Below are positions 25,731 through 35,753 of a stretch of DNA of 64,000 nt, piece after piece. Within the stretch, counting starts at the first letter, position 1, and every line of letters begins with the position of its first letter. The position numbers and the translations under genes were made by a program. The stretch comes from Arthrobacter sp. SX1312 (lineage in GTDB: Bacteria; Actinomycetota; Actinomycetes; Actinomycetales; Micrococcaceae): NCBI RefSeq assembly GCF_002929295.1, contig NZ_PJIM01000001.1:1417398-1481397 (forward strand). The letters run 5' to 3'. The notes under the pieces were generated by a model, which was given only the letters and a program-made list of their open reading frames with translations, was not told the DNA's origin and did no database searches.

Positions 25731-26741
25731 TTAGACCTCTTCGTCGCCGAAGGGGGCGTCGTCCTCTTCGATGGCTGCGGCGCGGGCGGCGAGGTCGAAC
25801 CCTGGAGGGGAATCCTTCAGGGACAGACCGAGCTCCACGAGCTTCGCCTTGACCTCGTCGATGGACTTCGCGCCGAAGTTGCGGATGTCCATGAGATCGG
25901 CCTCGGAGCGCGCAACGAGTTCACCCACGGAGTGGATGCCCTCGCGCTTGAGGCAGTTGTACGAGCGGACCGTCAGTTCGAGATCCTCGATCGGCAGCGC
26001 CATGTCCGCAGCAAGCGCTGCGTCCGTCGGCGACGGGCCGATCTCGATACCCTCGGCGGCGGTGTTCAGCTCGCGGGCGAGACCGAACAGCTCCACCAGG
26101 GTGGTGCCGGCGGAAGCGACGGCGTCGCGCGGGGCGATGGCGTCCTTCGTCTCGACGTCGACGATCAGCTTGTCGAAGTCGGTGCGCTGCTCCACACGGG
26201 TGGCTTCCACACGGAAGGTGACCTTGAGGACCGGCGAGTAGATGGAGTCGACCGGGATGCGGCCGATCTCCGAGTCGCCGGACTTGTTCTGCGACGCCGA
26301 GACGTAGCCGCGTCCACGCTCGATGGTCAGTTCGAGCTCGAACTTGCCCTTCGAGTTGAGGGTCGCGATGTGCAGGTCCGGGTTGTGGAACTCAACGCCG
26401 GCCGGAGGCGCGATATCGGCGGCGGTGACGACGCCGGGTCCCTGCTTGCGCAGGTAGGCGACGACGGGCTCGTCGTGCTCCGAGGAGACGGCGAGGTTCT
26501 TGATGTTCAGGATGATCTCGGTGACGTCCTCCTTCACCCCGGGAACCGTGGTGAATTCGTGCAGGACGCCGTCGATCCGGATGCTGGTGACGGCGGCACC
26601 GGGGATCGAGGACAGGAGCGTGCGGCGGAGCGAGTTGCCGAGGGTGTAGCCGAAGCCGGGCTCGAGCGGCTCGATGACGAACCGCGAACGGTTGTCGGCG
26701 ACTACTTCTTCAGTCAGGGTGGGGCGCTGTGCAATAAGCAC
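25731..26741 (-). CDS. rpoA: RNA polymerase alpha subunit
   Basis: 336 residues. N-terminal assembly domain ([35 protein letters not shown]) and C-terminal domain ([33 protein letters not shown]) that contacts UP elements and activators. Between rpsK and rplQ as usual; rpsD is not present in this operon. Confidence 0.98.
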   Translation of the reverse strand: MLIAQRPTLTEEVVADNRSRFVIEPLEPGFGYTLGNSLRRTLLSSIPGAAVTSIRIDGVLHEFTTVPGVKEDVTEIILNIKNLAVSSEHDEPVVAYLRKQGPGVVTAADIAPPAGVEFHNPDLHIATLNSKGKFELELTIERGRGYVSASQNKSGDSEIGRIPVDSIYSPVLKVTFRVEATRVEQRTDFDKLIVDVETKDAIAPRDAVASAGTTLVELFGLARELNTAAEGIEIGPSPTDAALAADMALPIEDLELTVRSYNCLKREGIHSVGELVARSEADLMDIRNFGAKSIDEVKAKLVELGLSLKDSPPGFDLAARAAAIEEDDAPFGDEEV

Positions 26742-26836
26742 TTACATTTCCTTTCGGGAAGCATCCGCTATATGACGCTTCCAAATGGGCGGGACTGCTG
26801 GTCGACCGGCTCAATAGCAGCTGGAACGGCACCGAA

Positions 26837-26870
26837 CCGCCCTGCCGGAACCTGGGTTCCTGCAAGGCGG
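26837..26870 (-). terminator. Hairpin between rpsK and rpoA
   Basis: Inner perfect stem GGAACC-TG-GGTTCC (26847-26860) extended by CCGCC/GGCGG and TGC/GCA pairs. No T-run follows on the minus strand. Perhaps a partial terminator or RNA-processing site that separates rpoA from the ribosomal genes. Confidence 0.45.
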
Positions 26871-26890
26871 CACGGTGACCGGGAAGCTGG

Positions 26891-27292
26891 TTAGACGCGG
26901 CGGCGCTTGGGCGGACGGCAGCCGTTGTGCGCGCTCGGGGTGACGTCCGAGATGGAGCCGACCTCGAGGCCGGTGGCCTGCAGCGAGCGGATCGCGGTCT
27001 CGCGGCCCGATCCGGGGCCCTTCACGAAGACGTCGACCTTCTTGACGCCGTGCTCCTGCGCACGCTTCGCAGCCGCCTCGGCGGCCATCTGCGCCGCGAA
27101 CGGCGTCGACTTGCGTGAGCCCTTGAACCCGACCTCACCGGCGGAGGCCCAGGAGATGACCGCTCCACTGGGGTCCGTGATGGACACGATCGTGTTGTTG
27201 AAGGTGCTCTTAATGTGCGCCTGGCCGAGGGTGATGTTCTTCTTGTCCTTGCGACGCGGCTTACGCACCGCTCCACGAGTCTTGGGGGGCAT
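26891..27292 (-). CDS. rpsK: 30S ribosomal protein S11
   Basis: 133 residues, with the [20 protein letters not shown] start of the body, [20 protein letters not shown] and the C-terminal [13 protein letters not shown]. Platform protein near the mRNA exit. Alpha operon, 151 nt after rpsM; that gap holds an 8-bp perfect hairpin at 27348-27368. Confidence 0.98.
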   Translation of the reverse strand: MPPKTRGAVRKPRRKDKKNITLGQAHIKSTFNNTIVSITDPSGAVISWASAGEVGFKGSRKSTPFAAQMAAEAAAKRAQEHGVKKVDVFVKGPGSGRETAIRSLQATGLEVGSISDVTPSAHNGCRPPKRRRV

Positions 27293-27443
27293 TACTTCTC
27301 CTACGAAGGTATTGGGTAGAGCATTGATCGACTGATCGGAAGTTCTCCGGTGATTTGGACAATCACCGAGCGGATGGGCCCCTGATGGCGGGGTTCCCTG
27401 GCCGGGCGAGCGCTAGCGAGTCCGGTTAGGGTGCCATTAGGGA

Positions 27444-27821
27444 CTAGCGTCCGACCTTCTTCTTGCCTGCGACCGTACGCTTCGGACCCTTGCGGGTACG
27501 GGCGTTCGTCTTCGTACGCTGTCCACGTACGGGAAGGCCGCGGCGGTGCCGGATGCCTTCGTAGCTGCCGATCTCGACCTTGCGGCGGATATCGGCTGCA
27601 ACCTCGCGTCGGAGGTCACCCTCGACCTTGAAGTTGCCTTCGATGTAGTCGCGGAGCTGGACCAGCTCGATGTCGGAGAGGTCCTTGACGCGCGTGTTCG
27701 GGGAGATCCCCGTGTCGACGATCGTCTTCTCTGCACGGGTCTTGCCCACGCCGTAGATATAGGTGAGCGCAATGACTACCCGCTTTTCGCGGGGGATGTC
27801 TACGCCAGCGAGACGTGCCAT
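27444..27821 (-). CDS. rpsM: 30S ribosomal protein S13
   Basis: 125 residues ([20 protein letters not shown] to [10 protein letters not shown]). Head protein contacting P-site tRNA and the L5 bridge. Between rpmJ and rpsK. The 163-nt gap before it toward rpmJ contains two short GC hairpins around 27889-27937. Confidence 0.98.
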   Translation of the reverse strand: MARLAGVDIPREKRVVIALTYIYGVGKTRAEKTIVDTGISPNTRVKDLSDIELVQLRDYIEGNFKVEGDLRREVAADIRRKVEIGSYEGIRHRRGLPVRGQRTKTNARTRKGPKRTVAGKKKVGR

Positions 27822-27984
27822 AGTGGCGGTTCTCCTTTGGTGTTACCGGAGGTATGGAGCAGGACGTCCCCGGAACCGATGTTCCGGTCCCCGGCCTCCG
27901 AGCCGGGGGTGTACACCCCGTGAGGGGTGCTGTTCTGCCGTTGAATGTACTTCTACGCGCGGGGAAGAGCCTCGGGAGAGGTTC

Positions 27985-28098
27985 TTAGCCCTGGCGCTGC
28001 TTGTGGCGCGGGTTCTCGCAGATGACGAGAACGTTGCCCTTGCGGCGAACCACCTGGCACTTCTCGCAGATCCGCTTCACGCTCGGGTTGACCTTCAT
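27985..28098 (-). CDS. rpmJ: 50S ribosomal protein L36
   Basis: 37 residues ([20 protein letters not shown], ends HKQRQG). It is the zinc-binding C+ form with Cys11, Cys14, Cys27 and His32. Between infA (21 nt upstream) and rpsM. Confidence 0.96.
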   Translation of the reverse strand: MKVNPSVKRICEKCQVVRRKGNVLVICENPRHKQRQG

Positions 28099-28119
28099 GG
28101 TTTTCCTTCGAGTTGATTC

Positions 28120-28341
28120 TTATTTGTAGCGGTAGACAATACGGCCCCGGGTGAGGTCGTACGGGCTGAGTTCCACTACGACCCGGTCCTCAGGAAGGAT
28201 TCGAATGTAGTGCTGGCGCATCTTTCCCGAGATGTGGGCGAGGACAATGTGACCGTTGGCCAACTCAACGCGGAACATCGCGTTGGGCAGTGCCTCGTTC
28301 ACAGTGCCTTCAATCTCAATGACACCGTCTTTCTTGGCCAT
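28120..28341 (-). CDS. infA: Translation initiation factor IF-1
   Basis: 73 residues, single S1-like OB fold ([33 protein letters not shown] at the end). First gene of infA-rpmJ-rpsM-rpsK-rpoA-rplQ-truA; a hairpin and a promoter candidate lie upstream, so this is a separate transcription unit from map. Confidence 0.98.
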   Translation of the reverse strand: MAKKDGVIEIEGTVNEALPNAMFRVELANGHIVLAHISGKMRQHYIRILPEDRVVVELSPYDLTRGRIVYRYK

Positions 28342-28486
28342 ATCCTCCGCTAACGTCTGTGCCCACCACTTGCGTGACGGGCGGGTTCAGGGTTTTGATT
28401 GTCTGACCCCGCGGGAGCCGGGGCTCCGCTGACGGGCAGGTCTCCATGGCCCATTGGGCATGAAAAGCAGAGACAACCAACAGACA

Positions 28487-28516
28487 ACGATACGCTACCG
28501 CCCGGCGATAGTTAAA
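28487..28516 (-). promoter_or_regulatory. Candidate infA promoter
   Basis: Minus strand TTTAAC (28516-28511), 18-bp spacer, TATCGT (28492-28487). The -10 fits TANNNT, the -35 is weak. It would give a leader of about 140 nt. Confidence 0.4.
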
Positions 28517-28542
28517 TCGCCCTGCGACCGTGGCGGAACGGC

Positions 28543-28572
28543 GAAGGCCCCGCACGGGTGTGCGGGACCTTC
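28543..28572 (-). terminator. Terminator hairpin after map
   Basis: 13-bp stem (28543-28555 with 28560-28572, one G:U) and a GGGT loop, 35 nt after the map stop. No T-run, as often in GC-rich actinobacteria. Confidence 0.7.
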
Positions 28573-28606
28573 GGTGTTCGTGCTGCCGTCTACGTGGGGG
28601 CCGCGG

Positions 28607-29434
28607 TCATCCGGCGAGGGGCGCCGGCGTCACACCGAGCGGCTCGAGCCGGGACGCTCCCCCGTCGGGTGCCGAGAGGACCCAGATGCCGCCGTCGTGG
28701 ACGGCCACACTGTGCTCCCACTGGGATGCGCGCTTGCCGTCCGTCGTGACGACCGTCCAGTCGTCGTCCAGTACGGCGGTCTCGAGGCCGCCCTGCACGA
28801 GCATGGGCTCGATCGCCAGGCACAGCCCGGGCCGGACCTTCGGGCCCCGGTTGGCGCTGCGGAAATTGAGGACGTCGGGCGCCTGGTGCATCTGCGTGCC
28901 GATGCCGTGTCCCACGTAGTCCTCGAGGATCCCGAGTGCCGGGCCGGGGACGGACGACACGTAGTCGTCGATCGCGGCGCCGATGTCTCCGACGAACCGC
29001 GCGGTCGCCAGGGCGGCGATGCCATGCCACATCGCCTCCTCCGTCACCTCGGAGAGGCGTACATCCTCCGGGCGGGGTGTGCCCACGATGACGGTGCGGG
29101 CGGAGTCCGAGTGCCAGCCGCGGACGACGGCGCCGCCGTCGATCGAGAGGATGTCCCCGTCCTGCAGGATGTAGTTCCCGGGGATCCCGTGGACCACCTC
29201 CGCGTTGACCGAGGTGCAGATGCTCGCCGGGAAGCCGTGATAGCCGAGGAAGTTCGAGGTCGCGCCCTCCTCGCGGAGGACCTCCTCGAACACGGTGTTC
29301 AGCTGGGCGGTCGTGACCCCCACGGCGGCGGCGTCGACCGCACGGTCGAGGGCCTTCGCCAGCACCAGTCCGGCGTCACGCATCACGAGCATCTGCTCGG
29401 TGGTCTTGTACTCGATCTTGGGCTGGCGGAACAT
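28607..29434 (-). CDS. map: Methionine aminopeptidase, type I
   Basis: 275 residues. Removes the initiator Met. The metal ligands are visible: Asp in DILSIDGGAVV, Asp in GWHSDSARTV, His in VGHGIGTQMHQ, Glu in LAIEPMLV and Glu in SQWEHSVAV. Nine bases after adk, so part of secY-adk-map. Confidence 0.97.
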   Translation of the reverse strand: MFRQPKIEYKTTEQMLVMRDAGLVLAKALDRAVDAAAVGVTTAQLNTVFEEVLREEGATSNFLGYHGFPASICTSVNAEVVHGIPGNYILQDGDILSIDGGAVVRGWHSDSARTVIVGTPRPEDVRLSEVTEEAMWHGIAALATARFVGDIGAAIDDYVSSVPGPALGILEDYVGHGIGTQMHQAPDVLNFRSANRGPKVRPGLCLAIEPMLVQGGLETAVLDDDWTVVTTDGKRASQWEHSVAVHDGGIWVLSAPDGGASRLEPLGVTPAPLAG

Positions 29435-29443
29435 GGGGACGTC

Positions 29444-30016
29444 CTAGCGTGCGACTTTGAGGGCGGTCATGACTCGGTCGGTGACCTCGTCGATGGTCCC
29501 GATGCCGTCCACCCGGGTGACGATCCCGCGCTCGTCGTACCGGGACACGACCGGCGCGGTCTGGTCGTGGTACAGGCCGAGGCGGTGCCGGATGACCTGC
29601 TCGTTGTCGTCCGACCGGCCGTCCAGCTCGGCCCGGCCGAGGAGGCGCCTGACGAGCTCCTCGTCGTCGGCGGTGAGCTGGAGCACCACGTCGAGCGCGA
29701 GCTCGTTCTCGCGGAGGATGTCGTCCAGTTCCGCGACCTGCGAGGCGGTGCGCGGGTAGCCGTCGAGGAGGAAGCCCTCCTGGACGTCGTCGGCGGCGAG
29801 CCGGTCGCGCACCATGCGGTTCGTGACGCTGTCGGGAACGAAGTCGCCGGCGTCCATGAACGTCTTCGCCTCGACCCCGAGCGGGGTCTCCCGCTTGACG
29901 TTGTCACGGAAGATGTCGCCCGTCGAGATGGCCACCACCCCGAGGCGCTCGGAGATCCGCGCGGCCTGGGTTCCCTTACCGGACCCGGGGGGACCGATGA
30001 TCAGCATTCTCGTCAA
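29444..30016 (-). CDS. adk: Adenylate kinase (short form)
   Basis: 190 residues. P-loop GPPGSGKGTQ, the AMP-site STGDIFRDN and LLDGYPRTASQ segments and a short lid (RAELDGRSDDNEQVIRHRL) without the zinc Cys residues of long forms, as in other actinobacteria. TTG 30016 is preferred since TTGA overlaps the secY stop and GAAGG lies upstream; ATG 30007 would shorten it by three residues. Confidence 0.95.
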   Translation of the reverse strand: MTRMLIIGPPGSGKGTQAARISERLGVVAISTGDIFRDNVKRETPLGVEAKTFMDAGDFVPDSVTNRMVRDRLAADDVQEGFLLDGYPRTASQVAELDDILRENELALDVVLQLTADDEELVRRLLGRAELDGRSDDNEQVIRHRLGLYHDQTAPVVSRYDERGIVTRVDGIGTIDEVTDRVMTALKVAR

Positions 30017-31323
30017 CGCAACAACCCTTCGTAGTGACGCTGCTGGAGCTGAGCGTCGATCTGCTTCACCGTCTCGAGGCCCACACCCACCATGATCAGG
30101 ATCGAGGTGCCGCCGAACGGGAAGTTCTGGTTGGCGCCGATGGCCACGAGGGCGATCAGCGGGATCAGTGCCACGAGCCCGAGGTAGATGGCGCCCGGGA
30201 GCGTGATGCGCGAGAGCACGTACTGCAGGTACTCCGCCGTCGGGCGTCCCGCACGGATGCCCGGGATGAAGCCGCCGTACTTCTTCATGTTCTCGGACAC
30301 CTCGTCCGGATTGAAGGTGATCGCGACGTAGAAGTAGGTGAAGAAGACGATCAGCAGGAAGTACATCGCCATGTACAGCGGGTGGTCGCCGCTGGTCAGG
30401 TAGGTGGAGATCCAGTTGACCCATCCGGCCGGCGCGCTGCCGTCCTGGGGGGTGTTGAACTGAGCGATCAGGCTGGGCAGGTACAGCATCGAGGACGCGA
30501 AGATCACGGGGATGACGCCGGCCATGTTGACCTTGATCGGGATGTAGGTGCTGCTGCCGCCGAGGGTGCGGCGCCCGACCATGCGCTTGGCGTACTGGAC
30601 CGGGATGCGGCGCTGCGACTGCTCCACGAAGATCACGAGGGCGACGACGACGACGCCCATCAGCAGGACGAAGGTGAAGACCATGGCGCCCTGGGTGCGG
30701 AAGATCTCGCCCAGCGAGGTGGGGAAACCGGCGGCGATCGCGGTGAAGATGAGCAGCGACATGCCGTTGCCGACGCCCCGCTCGGTGATGAGCTCGCCCA
30801 TCCACATGATGAGGCCGGTTCCCGCGGTCAGCGTGAGGATGAGCAGCAGGATGGTGACCAGCGAGTCGTCCGGGATGATGGGCACCGGGCAGTTGCCGAG
30901 CAGCGCGCCCGAACGGGCGAGCGAGACGAGGGTGGTGGCGTTGAGGAGCCCCAGGGCGATCGTCAGGTAGCGCGTGTACTGGGTCAACTGTGACTGGCCC
31001 TGCGCGCCTTCCTGGTGCAGCTCCTGGAAGCGGGGAATGACCACGCGGAGGAGCTGCGTGATGATGCTGGCGGTGATGTACGGCATGATGCCCAGGGCGA
31101 AGATCGAGACCTGGAGCAGCGCTCCGCCGCTGAAGAGGTTCACGAACTGGTACAGACCACCCTCGGTGTTGCCGAGGGCCAGGCACTCCTGGACGTTGCC
31201 GTAGTCGACGCCCGGGGCGGGGATGAACGCCCCGAGGCGGAAGATGGTGATGATTCCCAGCGTGAACAACAGCTTGCGCCGCAAGTCTGGCGTCCGGAAT
31301 GCCCGGCCAATAGCGCTTAGCAA
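30013..31323 (-). CDS. secY: Protein translocase subunit SecY
   Basis: 436 residues, ten membrane helices, channel of the Sec translocon. Starts at TTG 31323 (LLSAIGRAFRTPDLRRKLLF) directly behind AGGAGG; the frame is open to 31371 but without conserved content. Family motifs GAFIPAPGVDY, IMPYITASIITQLL and the cytoplasmic C5 loop region are intact. It begins a new transcription unit after the terminator at 31433-31478. Confidence 0.95.
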   Translation of the reverse strand: MLSAIGRAFRTPDLRRKLLFTLGIITIFRLGAFIPAPGVDYGNVQECLALGNTEGGLYQFVNLFSGGALLQVSIFALGIMPYITASIITQLLRVVIPRFQELHQEGAQGQSQLTQYTRYLTIALGLLNATTLVSLARSGALLGNCPVPIIPDDSLVTILLLILTLTAGTGLIMWMGELITERGVGNGMSLLIFTAIAAGFPTSLGEIFRTQGAMVFTFVLLMGVVVVALVIFVEQSQRRIPVQYAKRMVGRRTLGGSSTYIPIKVNMAGVIPVIFASSMLYLPSLIAQFNTPQDGSAPAGWVNWISTYLTSGDHPLYMAMYFLLIVFFTYFYVAITFNPDEVSENMKKYGGFIPGIRAGRPTAEYLQYVLSRITLPGAIYLGLVALIPLIALVAIGANQNFPFGGTSILIMVGVGLETVKQIDAQLQQRHYEGLLR

Positions 31324-31374
31324 GCGTCCTCCTGAAGGTCTGTTGGTCCTGGCGCGGACCGTACACAACAACCG

Positions 31375-31380
31375 AGTCTA
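31375..31380 (-). promoter_or_regulatory. Candidate secY -10 element
   Basis: TAGACT on the minus strand, about 52 bp before the TTG start; no convincing -35. The same hexamer lies upstream of tuf and rpsL. Confidence 0.35.
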
Positions 31381-31432
31381 ACGGTTGGTCATGGCTGCGG
31401 GACTTCCCGCGGGTGGTGGGTGGCGTAAGCCG

Positions 31433-31478
31433 AAAAAAGACTCCTGGTGGGCTGATCCAGCCCTGCCCACCAGAAGTC
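31433..31478 (-). terminator. Rho-independent terminator between rplO and secY
   Basis: Stem 31439-31452 with 31465-31478 (two interior mismatches), 12-nt loop, followed on the minus strand by six T (31438-31433). It separates the spc operon from secY-adk-map. Confidence 0.88.
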
Positions 31479-31546
31479 TAGTTCCTTGATGCGGTAGATC
31501 ACAGCCGACCCTCCCCCGGCGGCGCGGTGGAGGGTCGGCAGAGGAC

Positions 31547-32044
31547 CTACAGTTCGGTGACGGTGCCGCCTGCTGCGACGATCTTCTCTGCAGCGGATGC
31601 GGAGAAGGCGTCGGCCGACACGTTCACGGCCACCGTGATGTCGCCGGTCCCCAGCACCTTGACGGGCTGGTTCTTGCGGACGGCGCCGTTCGCCACCAGG
31701 CTCTCCACCGTGACGTCGCCGCCATCGGGGTAGAGCTCGGAGAGCTTGTCCAGGTTCACGACCTGGAACTCGACGCGGAACGGGTTCTTGAAGCCGCGCA
31801 GCTTGGGAAGACGCATGTGCAGCGGCAGCTGGCCGCCGGCGAATCCTGCCTTCACCTGGTAGCGCGCTGCGGTTCCCTTGGTACCACGGCCTGCGGTCTT
31901 ACCCTTCGAGCCCTCACCACGGCCGACACGGGTCTTCGCCGTCTTGGCTCCGGGTGCGGGACGCAGGTGGTGGACCTTCAGGGCGTGGACGCGCTCTGCT
32001 TTTGCCTCGGTCGCGGCCGGAGCCGCGATGTTCTTGTCTGCCAT
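31547..32044 (-). CDS. rplO: 50S ribosomal protein L15
   Basis: 165 residues. An Ala/Lys-rich N-terminus of about 22 residues precedes [20 protein letters not shown]; the [15 protein letters not shown] loop is typical of L15. The ATG overlaps the rpmD stop (TAATG). Last gene of the spc operon. Confidence 0.98.
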   Translation of the reverse strand: MADKNIAAPAATEAKAERVHALKVHHLRPAPGAKTAKTRVGRGEGSKGKTAGRGTKGTAARYQVKAGFAGGQLPLHMRLPKLRGFKNPFRVEFQVVNLDKLSELYPDGGDVTVESLVANGAVRKNQPVKVLGTGDITVAVNVSADAFSASAAEKIVAAGGTVTEL

Positions 32045-32262
32045 TAGTTGGCCTCCTCAACCTTCAAGAGGTGCGGAACCGTGTTGATCATGCCGACGGT
32101 GACGGCATCGGCTTCACGGACCACGGTGTGGCCGATCCGCTTCAGGCCGAGCGACCGCAGCGTGTCGCGCTGGTTCTGCTTGCCGCCGATGGCGGACTTG
32201 ATCTGGGTGATCGAGAGCTTCGCCGAGCTCACGGGCACCTTCTTCGGGGTGATCGCGGTCAT
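32044..32262 (-). CDS. rpmD: 50S ribosomal protein L30
   Basis: 72 residues ([42 protein letters not shown]). ATG 32262 overlaps the rpsE stop by one base; GTG 32265 directly before it is an alternative. Confidence 0.97.
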   Translation of the reverse strand: MTAITPKKVPVSSAKLSITQIKSAIGGKQNQRDTLRSLGLKRIGHTVVREADAVTVGMINTVPHLLKVEEAN

Positions 32263-33008
32263 CACGCACCTGCCTTCTGAGCTGCGATTGCGCGCAGCAT
32301 CTGGTGGGATGCGACCTCGTCGAGGGGCAGGCCACGGCGTGCCGCGACGGCCTGGGGCTCCTCGAGGCGCTTCAGCGCGTCAACGGTCGCGTGAACGATG
32401 TTGATGGCGTTCGCGGAACCGAGCGACTTGGAGAGGACGTCGTGGATGCCGACGCACTCCAGGACCGCACGCACCGGACCACCGGCGATGACGCCGGTAC
32501 CCGGGGAGGCGGGACGGAGGAGGACGACGCCTGCGGCTGCCTCGCCCTGCACCAGGTGCGGGACGGTGCCACCGATGCGCGGAACGCGGAACATCGTCTT
32601 CTTGGCTTCCTCGACGGCCTTCTGGATGGCCGAAGGGACTTCCTTCGCCTTTCCGTAGCCGACGCCGACCATGCCGTTGCCGTCGCCGACCACCACGAGG
32701 GCGGTGAAGCTGAAGCGGCGGCCGCCCTTGACGACCTTGGCGACACGGTTGATGGTGACGACGCGTTCGATGAACTTGTCCTTGTCGTCGTTGCGGCCGC
32801 CGTCGCGACCGTCACGGCCACCCCGGCCGCCACGTTCGCCACCGCGGGCGTTGCCGCCACGCTCGCCGCCGCGGGCGTTGCCGCGCGCATTGCGGTTGGC
32901 GTCAGCCGACGCGGTCTCCGTTGCGCCTGCGGCTGAAGTCGCTTCGGCCGCGGGCTGCTCTGTAGCCGTATTCAATGGGGCTTCCTTTGCGTTGTTCTCC
33001 TCGGTCAC
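32262..33008 (-). CDS. rpsE: 30S ribosomal protein S5 with RGG-rich N-terminal extension
   Basis: 248 residues. The S5 core starts near residue 77 ([20 protein letters not shown]) and ends in [16 protein letters not shown]. The first about 75 residues are Ala/Thr/Glu-rich and then Arg-Gly-rich, with NARGGERGG present twice followed by [10 protein letters not shown]. Overlaps rplR by 4 nt and rpmD by one. Confidence 0.97.
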   Translation of the reverse strand: MTEENNAKEAPLNTATEQPAAEATSAAGATETASADANRNARGNARGGERGGNARGGERGGRGGRDGRDGGRNDDKDKFIERVVTINRVAKVVKGGRRFSFTALVVVGDGNGMVGVGYGKAKEVPSAIQKAVEEAKKTMFRVPRIGGTVPHLVQGEAAAGVVLLRPASPGTGVIAGGPVRAVLECVGIHDVLSKSLGSANAINIVHATVDALKRLEEPQAVAARRGLPLDEVASHQMLRAIAAQKAGA

Positions 33009-33388
33009 AGTGCCAGCCCACCTTCACGTGCGCCGTCTGCGATGGCTGCAACGCGACCGTGGTACTTGTTGCCACCGCGGTCGAAGACGACTGCCTCGAC
33101 GCCGACGGCCATGGCACGCTCGGCCACGAGTTCGCCGACGCGCTTGGCCTTCGCGGTCTTGTCACCGTCGAATGCACGGAGGTCCGCTTCGAGGGTGGAC
33201 GCCGATGCGACGGTCACGCCCCTGGTGTCGTCGACGACCTGCACGAATACGTGGCGGGCCGAACGGTTGACGACCAGGCGGGGGCGGACAGCCGTGCCCG
33301 AGACGCGCTTGCGTACACGGAGGTGGCGGCGTCCGCGGGAGGCGGCCTTGCTCTTCGAGCTGCGCTTCTTGTTGATGCTCAGACCCAT
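33005..33388 (-). CDS. rplR: 50S ribosomal protein L18
   Basis: 127 residues; 5S rRNA-binding protein ([20 protein letters not shown], ends [17 protein letters not shown]). Spc operon; start 2 nt after rplF, stop overlaps rpsE (ATGA-type, 4 nt). Confidence 0.98.
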   Translation of the reverse strand: MGLSINKKRSSKSKAASRGRRHLRVRKRVSGTAVRPRLVVNRSARHVFVQVVDDTRGVTVASASTLEADLRAFDGDKTAKAKRVGELVAERAMAVGVEAVVFDRGGNKYHGRVAAIADGAREGGLAL

Positions 33389-33390
33389 GG

Positions 33391-33927
33391 TTACTTACCA
33401 GCCTTTCCGACCTTGCGGCGGATGATCTCGCCTGCGTAGCGGATGCCCTTGCCCTTGTACGGGTCAGGCTTGCGCAGCTTGCGGATGGTTGCAGCGACCT
33501 CGCCGACCTGCTGCTTGTTGATGCCTGCGACCGAGAGCTTGGTGGGGCTGTCGACGGTGAGCGTGATGCCCTCGGGAGCCTTGACGGCTACCGGGTGGCT
33601 GTAGCCCAGAGCGAACTCCAGGTCGCTGCCCTTGGCCTGGACACGGTAACCCGTGCCCACGATCTCGAGGTTCTTCTTGTAGCCCTCGGTGACTCCGACG
33701 ATCATGTTGGAGACGAGGGTGCGGGTCAGGCCGTGCAGCGAACGCGATTCGCGCTCGTCGTTGGGGCGGCCGACCGTGAGCGTGCCCTCGGAGAGGGAGA
33801 CCTCGATGGGGCTGGGAACCGTGTGGCTCAGCTCGCCCTTCGGGCCCTTGACGGAGACCTCTTGACCGCTGACATTGACCTCGACACCAGCGGGAACGGT
33901 GATGGGGAGACGTCCAATACGTGACAT
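33391..33927 (-). CDS. rplF: 50S ribosomal protein L6
   Basis: 178 residues with both L6 halves ([37 protein letters not shown]). Spc operon, 18 nt after rpsH. Confidence 0.98.
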   Translation of the reverse strand: MSRIGRLPITVPAGVEVNVSGQEVSVKGPKGELSHTVPSPIEVSLSEGTLTVGRPNDERESRSLHGLTRTLVSNMIVGVTEGYKKNLEIVGTGYRVQAKGSDLEFALGYSHPVAVKAPEGITLTVDSPTKLSVAGINKQQVGEVAATIRKLRKPDPYKGKGIRYAGEIIRRKVGKAGK

Positions 33928-33945
33928 GTTTCTTTCCCTTTCCCG

Positions 33946-34344
33946 TTACCAGACGTAGGCGAGGACTTCCCCACCTACACCCTTCTTGGATGCCTGGCGG
34001 TCCGTGAGCAGACCGGAGGACGTGGACAGGATGGCGATACCGAGGCCGCCGAGCACGTGGGGCAGGTTCGTGGACTTCGCGTACACGCGCAGGCCCGGCT
34101 TGGAGATACGGCGGATGCCGGCGATCGAACGCTGGCGGTCCGGGCCGAACTTGAGGTCGATGGTCAGCTTCTTGCCGACCTCCGCTTCCTCTTCCTTCCA
34201 GCCGGCGATGTAGCCCTCGGCCTTCAGGATGTCCGCGACGCGGGCCTTCAACTTGCTGTACGGCATGGACACGGAATCGTGGTAAGCCGAGTTGGCGTTG
34301 CGCAGACGCGTGAGCATGTCTGCGACAGGATCTGTCATTGTCAT
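33946..34344 (-). CDS. rpsH: 30S ribosomal protein S8
   Basis: 132 residues from ATG 34344 ([20 protein letters not shown]). A longer open frame to 34392 has no conserved content. The C-terminal [20 protein letters not shown] motif is present. The gap of 87 nt to rplE is too short for rpsN, which many related operons have here. Confidence 0.97.
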   Translation of the reverse strand: MTMTDPVADMLTRLRNANSAYHDSVSMPYSKLKARVADILKAEGYIAGWKEEEAEVGKKLTIDLKFGPDRQRSIAGIRRISKPGLRVYAKSTNLPHVLGGLGIAILSTSSGLLTDRQASKKGVGGEVLAYVW

Positions 34345-34431
34345 GTGGGCTCTTGCCCTTCCTCGAAACGGTTTCCGGTTTCCGGTCGGCACACGTAGTG
34401 ACGGCCGGAGCGGACCTGCAACGTAGTTAGA

Positions 34432-35007
34432 TTAATCTTCGGATTTGAACGGGAAGCCAAGCGCCTTGAGGAGCGCGCGGCCCTCGGCGTCGGTCTTGGC
34501 GGTGGTGACGACGGTGATGTCCATACCGCGGACACGGTCGATCCGGTCCTGGTCGATCTCGTGGAACATGGACTGCTCCGTGAGACCGAAGGTGTAGTTG
34601 CCGTTGCCGTCGAACTGCTTGCCGTTGAGGCCGCGGAAGTCGCGGATACGGGGCAGGGCGAGGGAGACCAGGCGGTCCGTGAATTCCCACATGCGGTCGC
34701 CACGCAGGGTGGCGTGGGCGCCGATGGGCATTCCCTCGCGGAGCTTGAACTGCGCGATGGACTTGCGGGCCTTGGTGACCTGGGGCTTCTGGCCCGTGAT
34801 CGCGGTGAGGTCCTTGACGGCTCCGTCGATCAGCTTGGAGTCCTTGGCGGCGTCACCGACACCCATGTTCACGACGACCTTCACCAGGCGCGGGACCTGG
34901 TTGACGTTGGCGTAGCTGAACTGCTCCTGCAGGGCGCCCTTGATCTCGGACGCGTAGCGCGCCTTGAGGCGGGGAAGAACCTTGGCTTCTGTGGTTTCGA
35001 CAGTCAT
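34432..35007 (-). CDS. rplE: 50S ribosomal protein L5
   Basis: 191 residues ([51 protein letters not shown]). 5S rRNA-binding. ATG overlaps the rplX stop by one base. Next gene in the operon is rpsH, not rpsN. Confidence 0.98.
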   Translation of the reverse strand: MTVETTEAKVLPRLKARYASEIKGALQEQFSYANVNQVPRLVKVVVNMGVGDAAKDSKLIDGAVKDLTAITGQKPQVTKARKSIAQFKLREGMPIGAHATLRGDRMWEFTDRLVSLALPRIRDFRGLNGKQFDGNGNYTFGLTEQSMFHEIDQDRIDRVRGMDITVVTTAKTDAEGRALLKALGFPFKSED

Positions 35008-35381
35008 TACAGATCCTTCCCTGATGACTTGGCGACACGGATGCGGACCACGCGCTCGCGGCCGTCGCGCTCGACGGTCTCGGTGCGGTATCCGACGCGG
35101 GTCGGCTTCTTGGTCTCGGGATCGACGACGGCCACGTTGCTGATGTGCACGGGTGCCTCGACGACTTCGATGCCACCGGTCGTGGTGCCGCGCTGCGACT
35201 GCCCGACCTTGGTGTGCTTGGTGATCCGGTTGATGCCTTCCACGAGGACGCGGTTGGACTCGGGGAACACCTTGAGGACCTTGCCCTGCTTGCCGCGGTC
35301 TCCGCCGCGTTCCTGCTTGCCCCCGGTGATGACCTGGACGAGGTCACCCTTCTTGATCTTGAGCTTTGTCTTCTGTGCCAT
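35007..35381 (-). CDS. rplX: 50S ribosomal protein L24
   Basis: 124 residues with an N-terminal KOW motif ([20 protein letters not shown]). Assembly initiator protein. Between rplN (3-nt gap) and rplE. Confidence 0.98.
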   Translation of the reverse strand: MAQKTKLKIKKGDLVQVITGGKQERGGDRGKQGKVLKVFPESNRVLVEGINRITKHTKVGQSQRGTTTGGIEVVEAPVHISNVAVVDPETKKPTRVGYRTETVERDGRERVVRIRVAKSSGKDL

Positions 35382-35384
35382 GGA

Positions 35385-35753
35385 CTACAGCACCTCCGGC
35401 GCCAGCGAGATGATCTTCATGAAACGCTTGTCGCGGAGCTCGCGACCGACAGGGCCGAAGATACGGGTGCCGCGAGGGTCGCCGTCGTTCTTCAGGATCA
35501 CTGCTGCGTTCTCATCGAACTTGATGTAGGAACCGTCCGCGCGGCGGCGTTCCTTCTTGGTGCGGACGATGACCGCCTTGACGACGTCGCCCTTCTTGAC
35601 GTTGCCGCCGGGGATCGCGTCCTTGACGGTGGCGACGATGACGTCGCCGATGCCTGCGTAGCGGCGCCCGGATCCTCCGAGAACGCGGATGGTCAAGATT
35701 TCCTTGGCCCCCGTGTTGTCGGCGATCTTTAGCCGCGATTCCTGCTGAATCAC
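35385..35753 (-). CDS. rplN: 50S ribosomal protein L14
   Basis: 122 residues, standard L14 length ([40 protein letters not shown]). First gene of the spc operon, separated from rpsQ by 344 bp. Confidence 0.98.
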   Translation of the reverse strand: MIQQESRLKIADNTGAKEILTIRVLGGSGRRYAGIGDVIVATVKDAIPGGNVKKGDVVKAVIVRTKKERRRADGSYIKFDENAAVILKNDGDPRGTRIFGPVGRELRDKRFMKIISLAPEVL

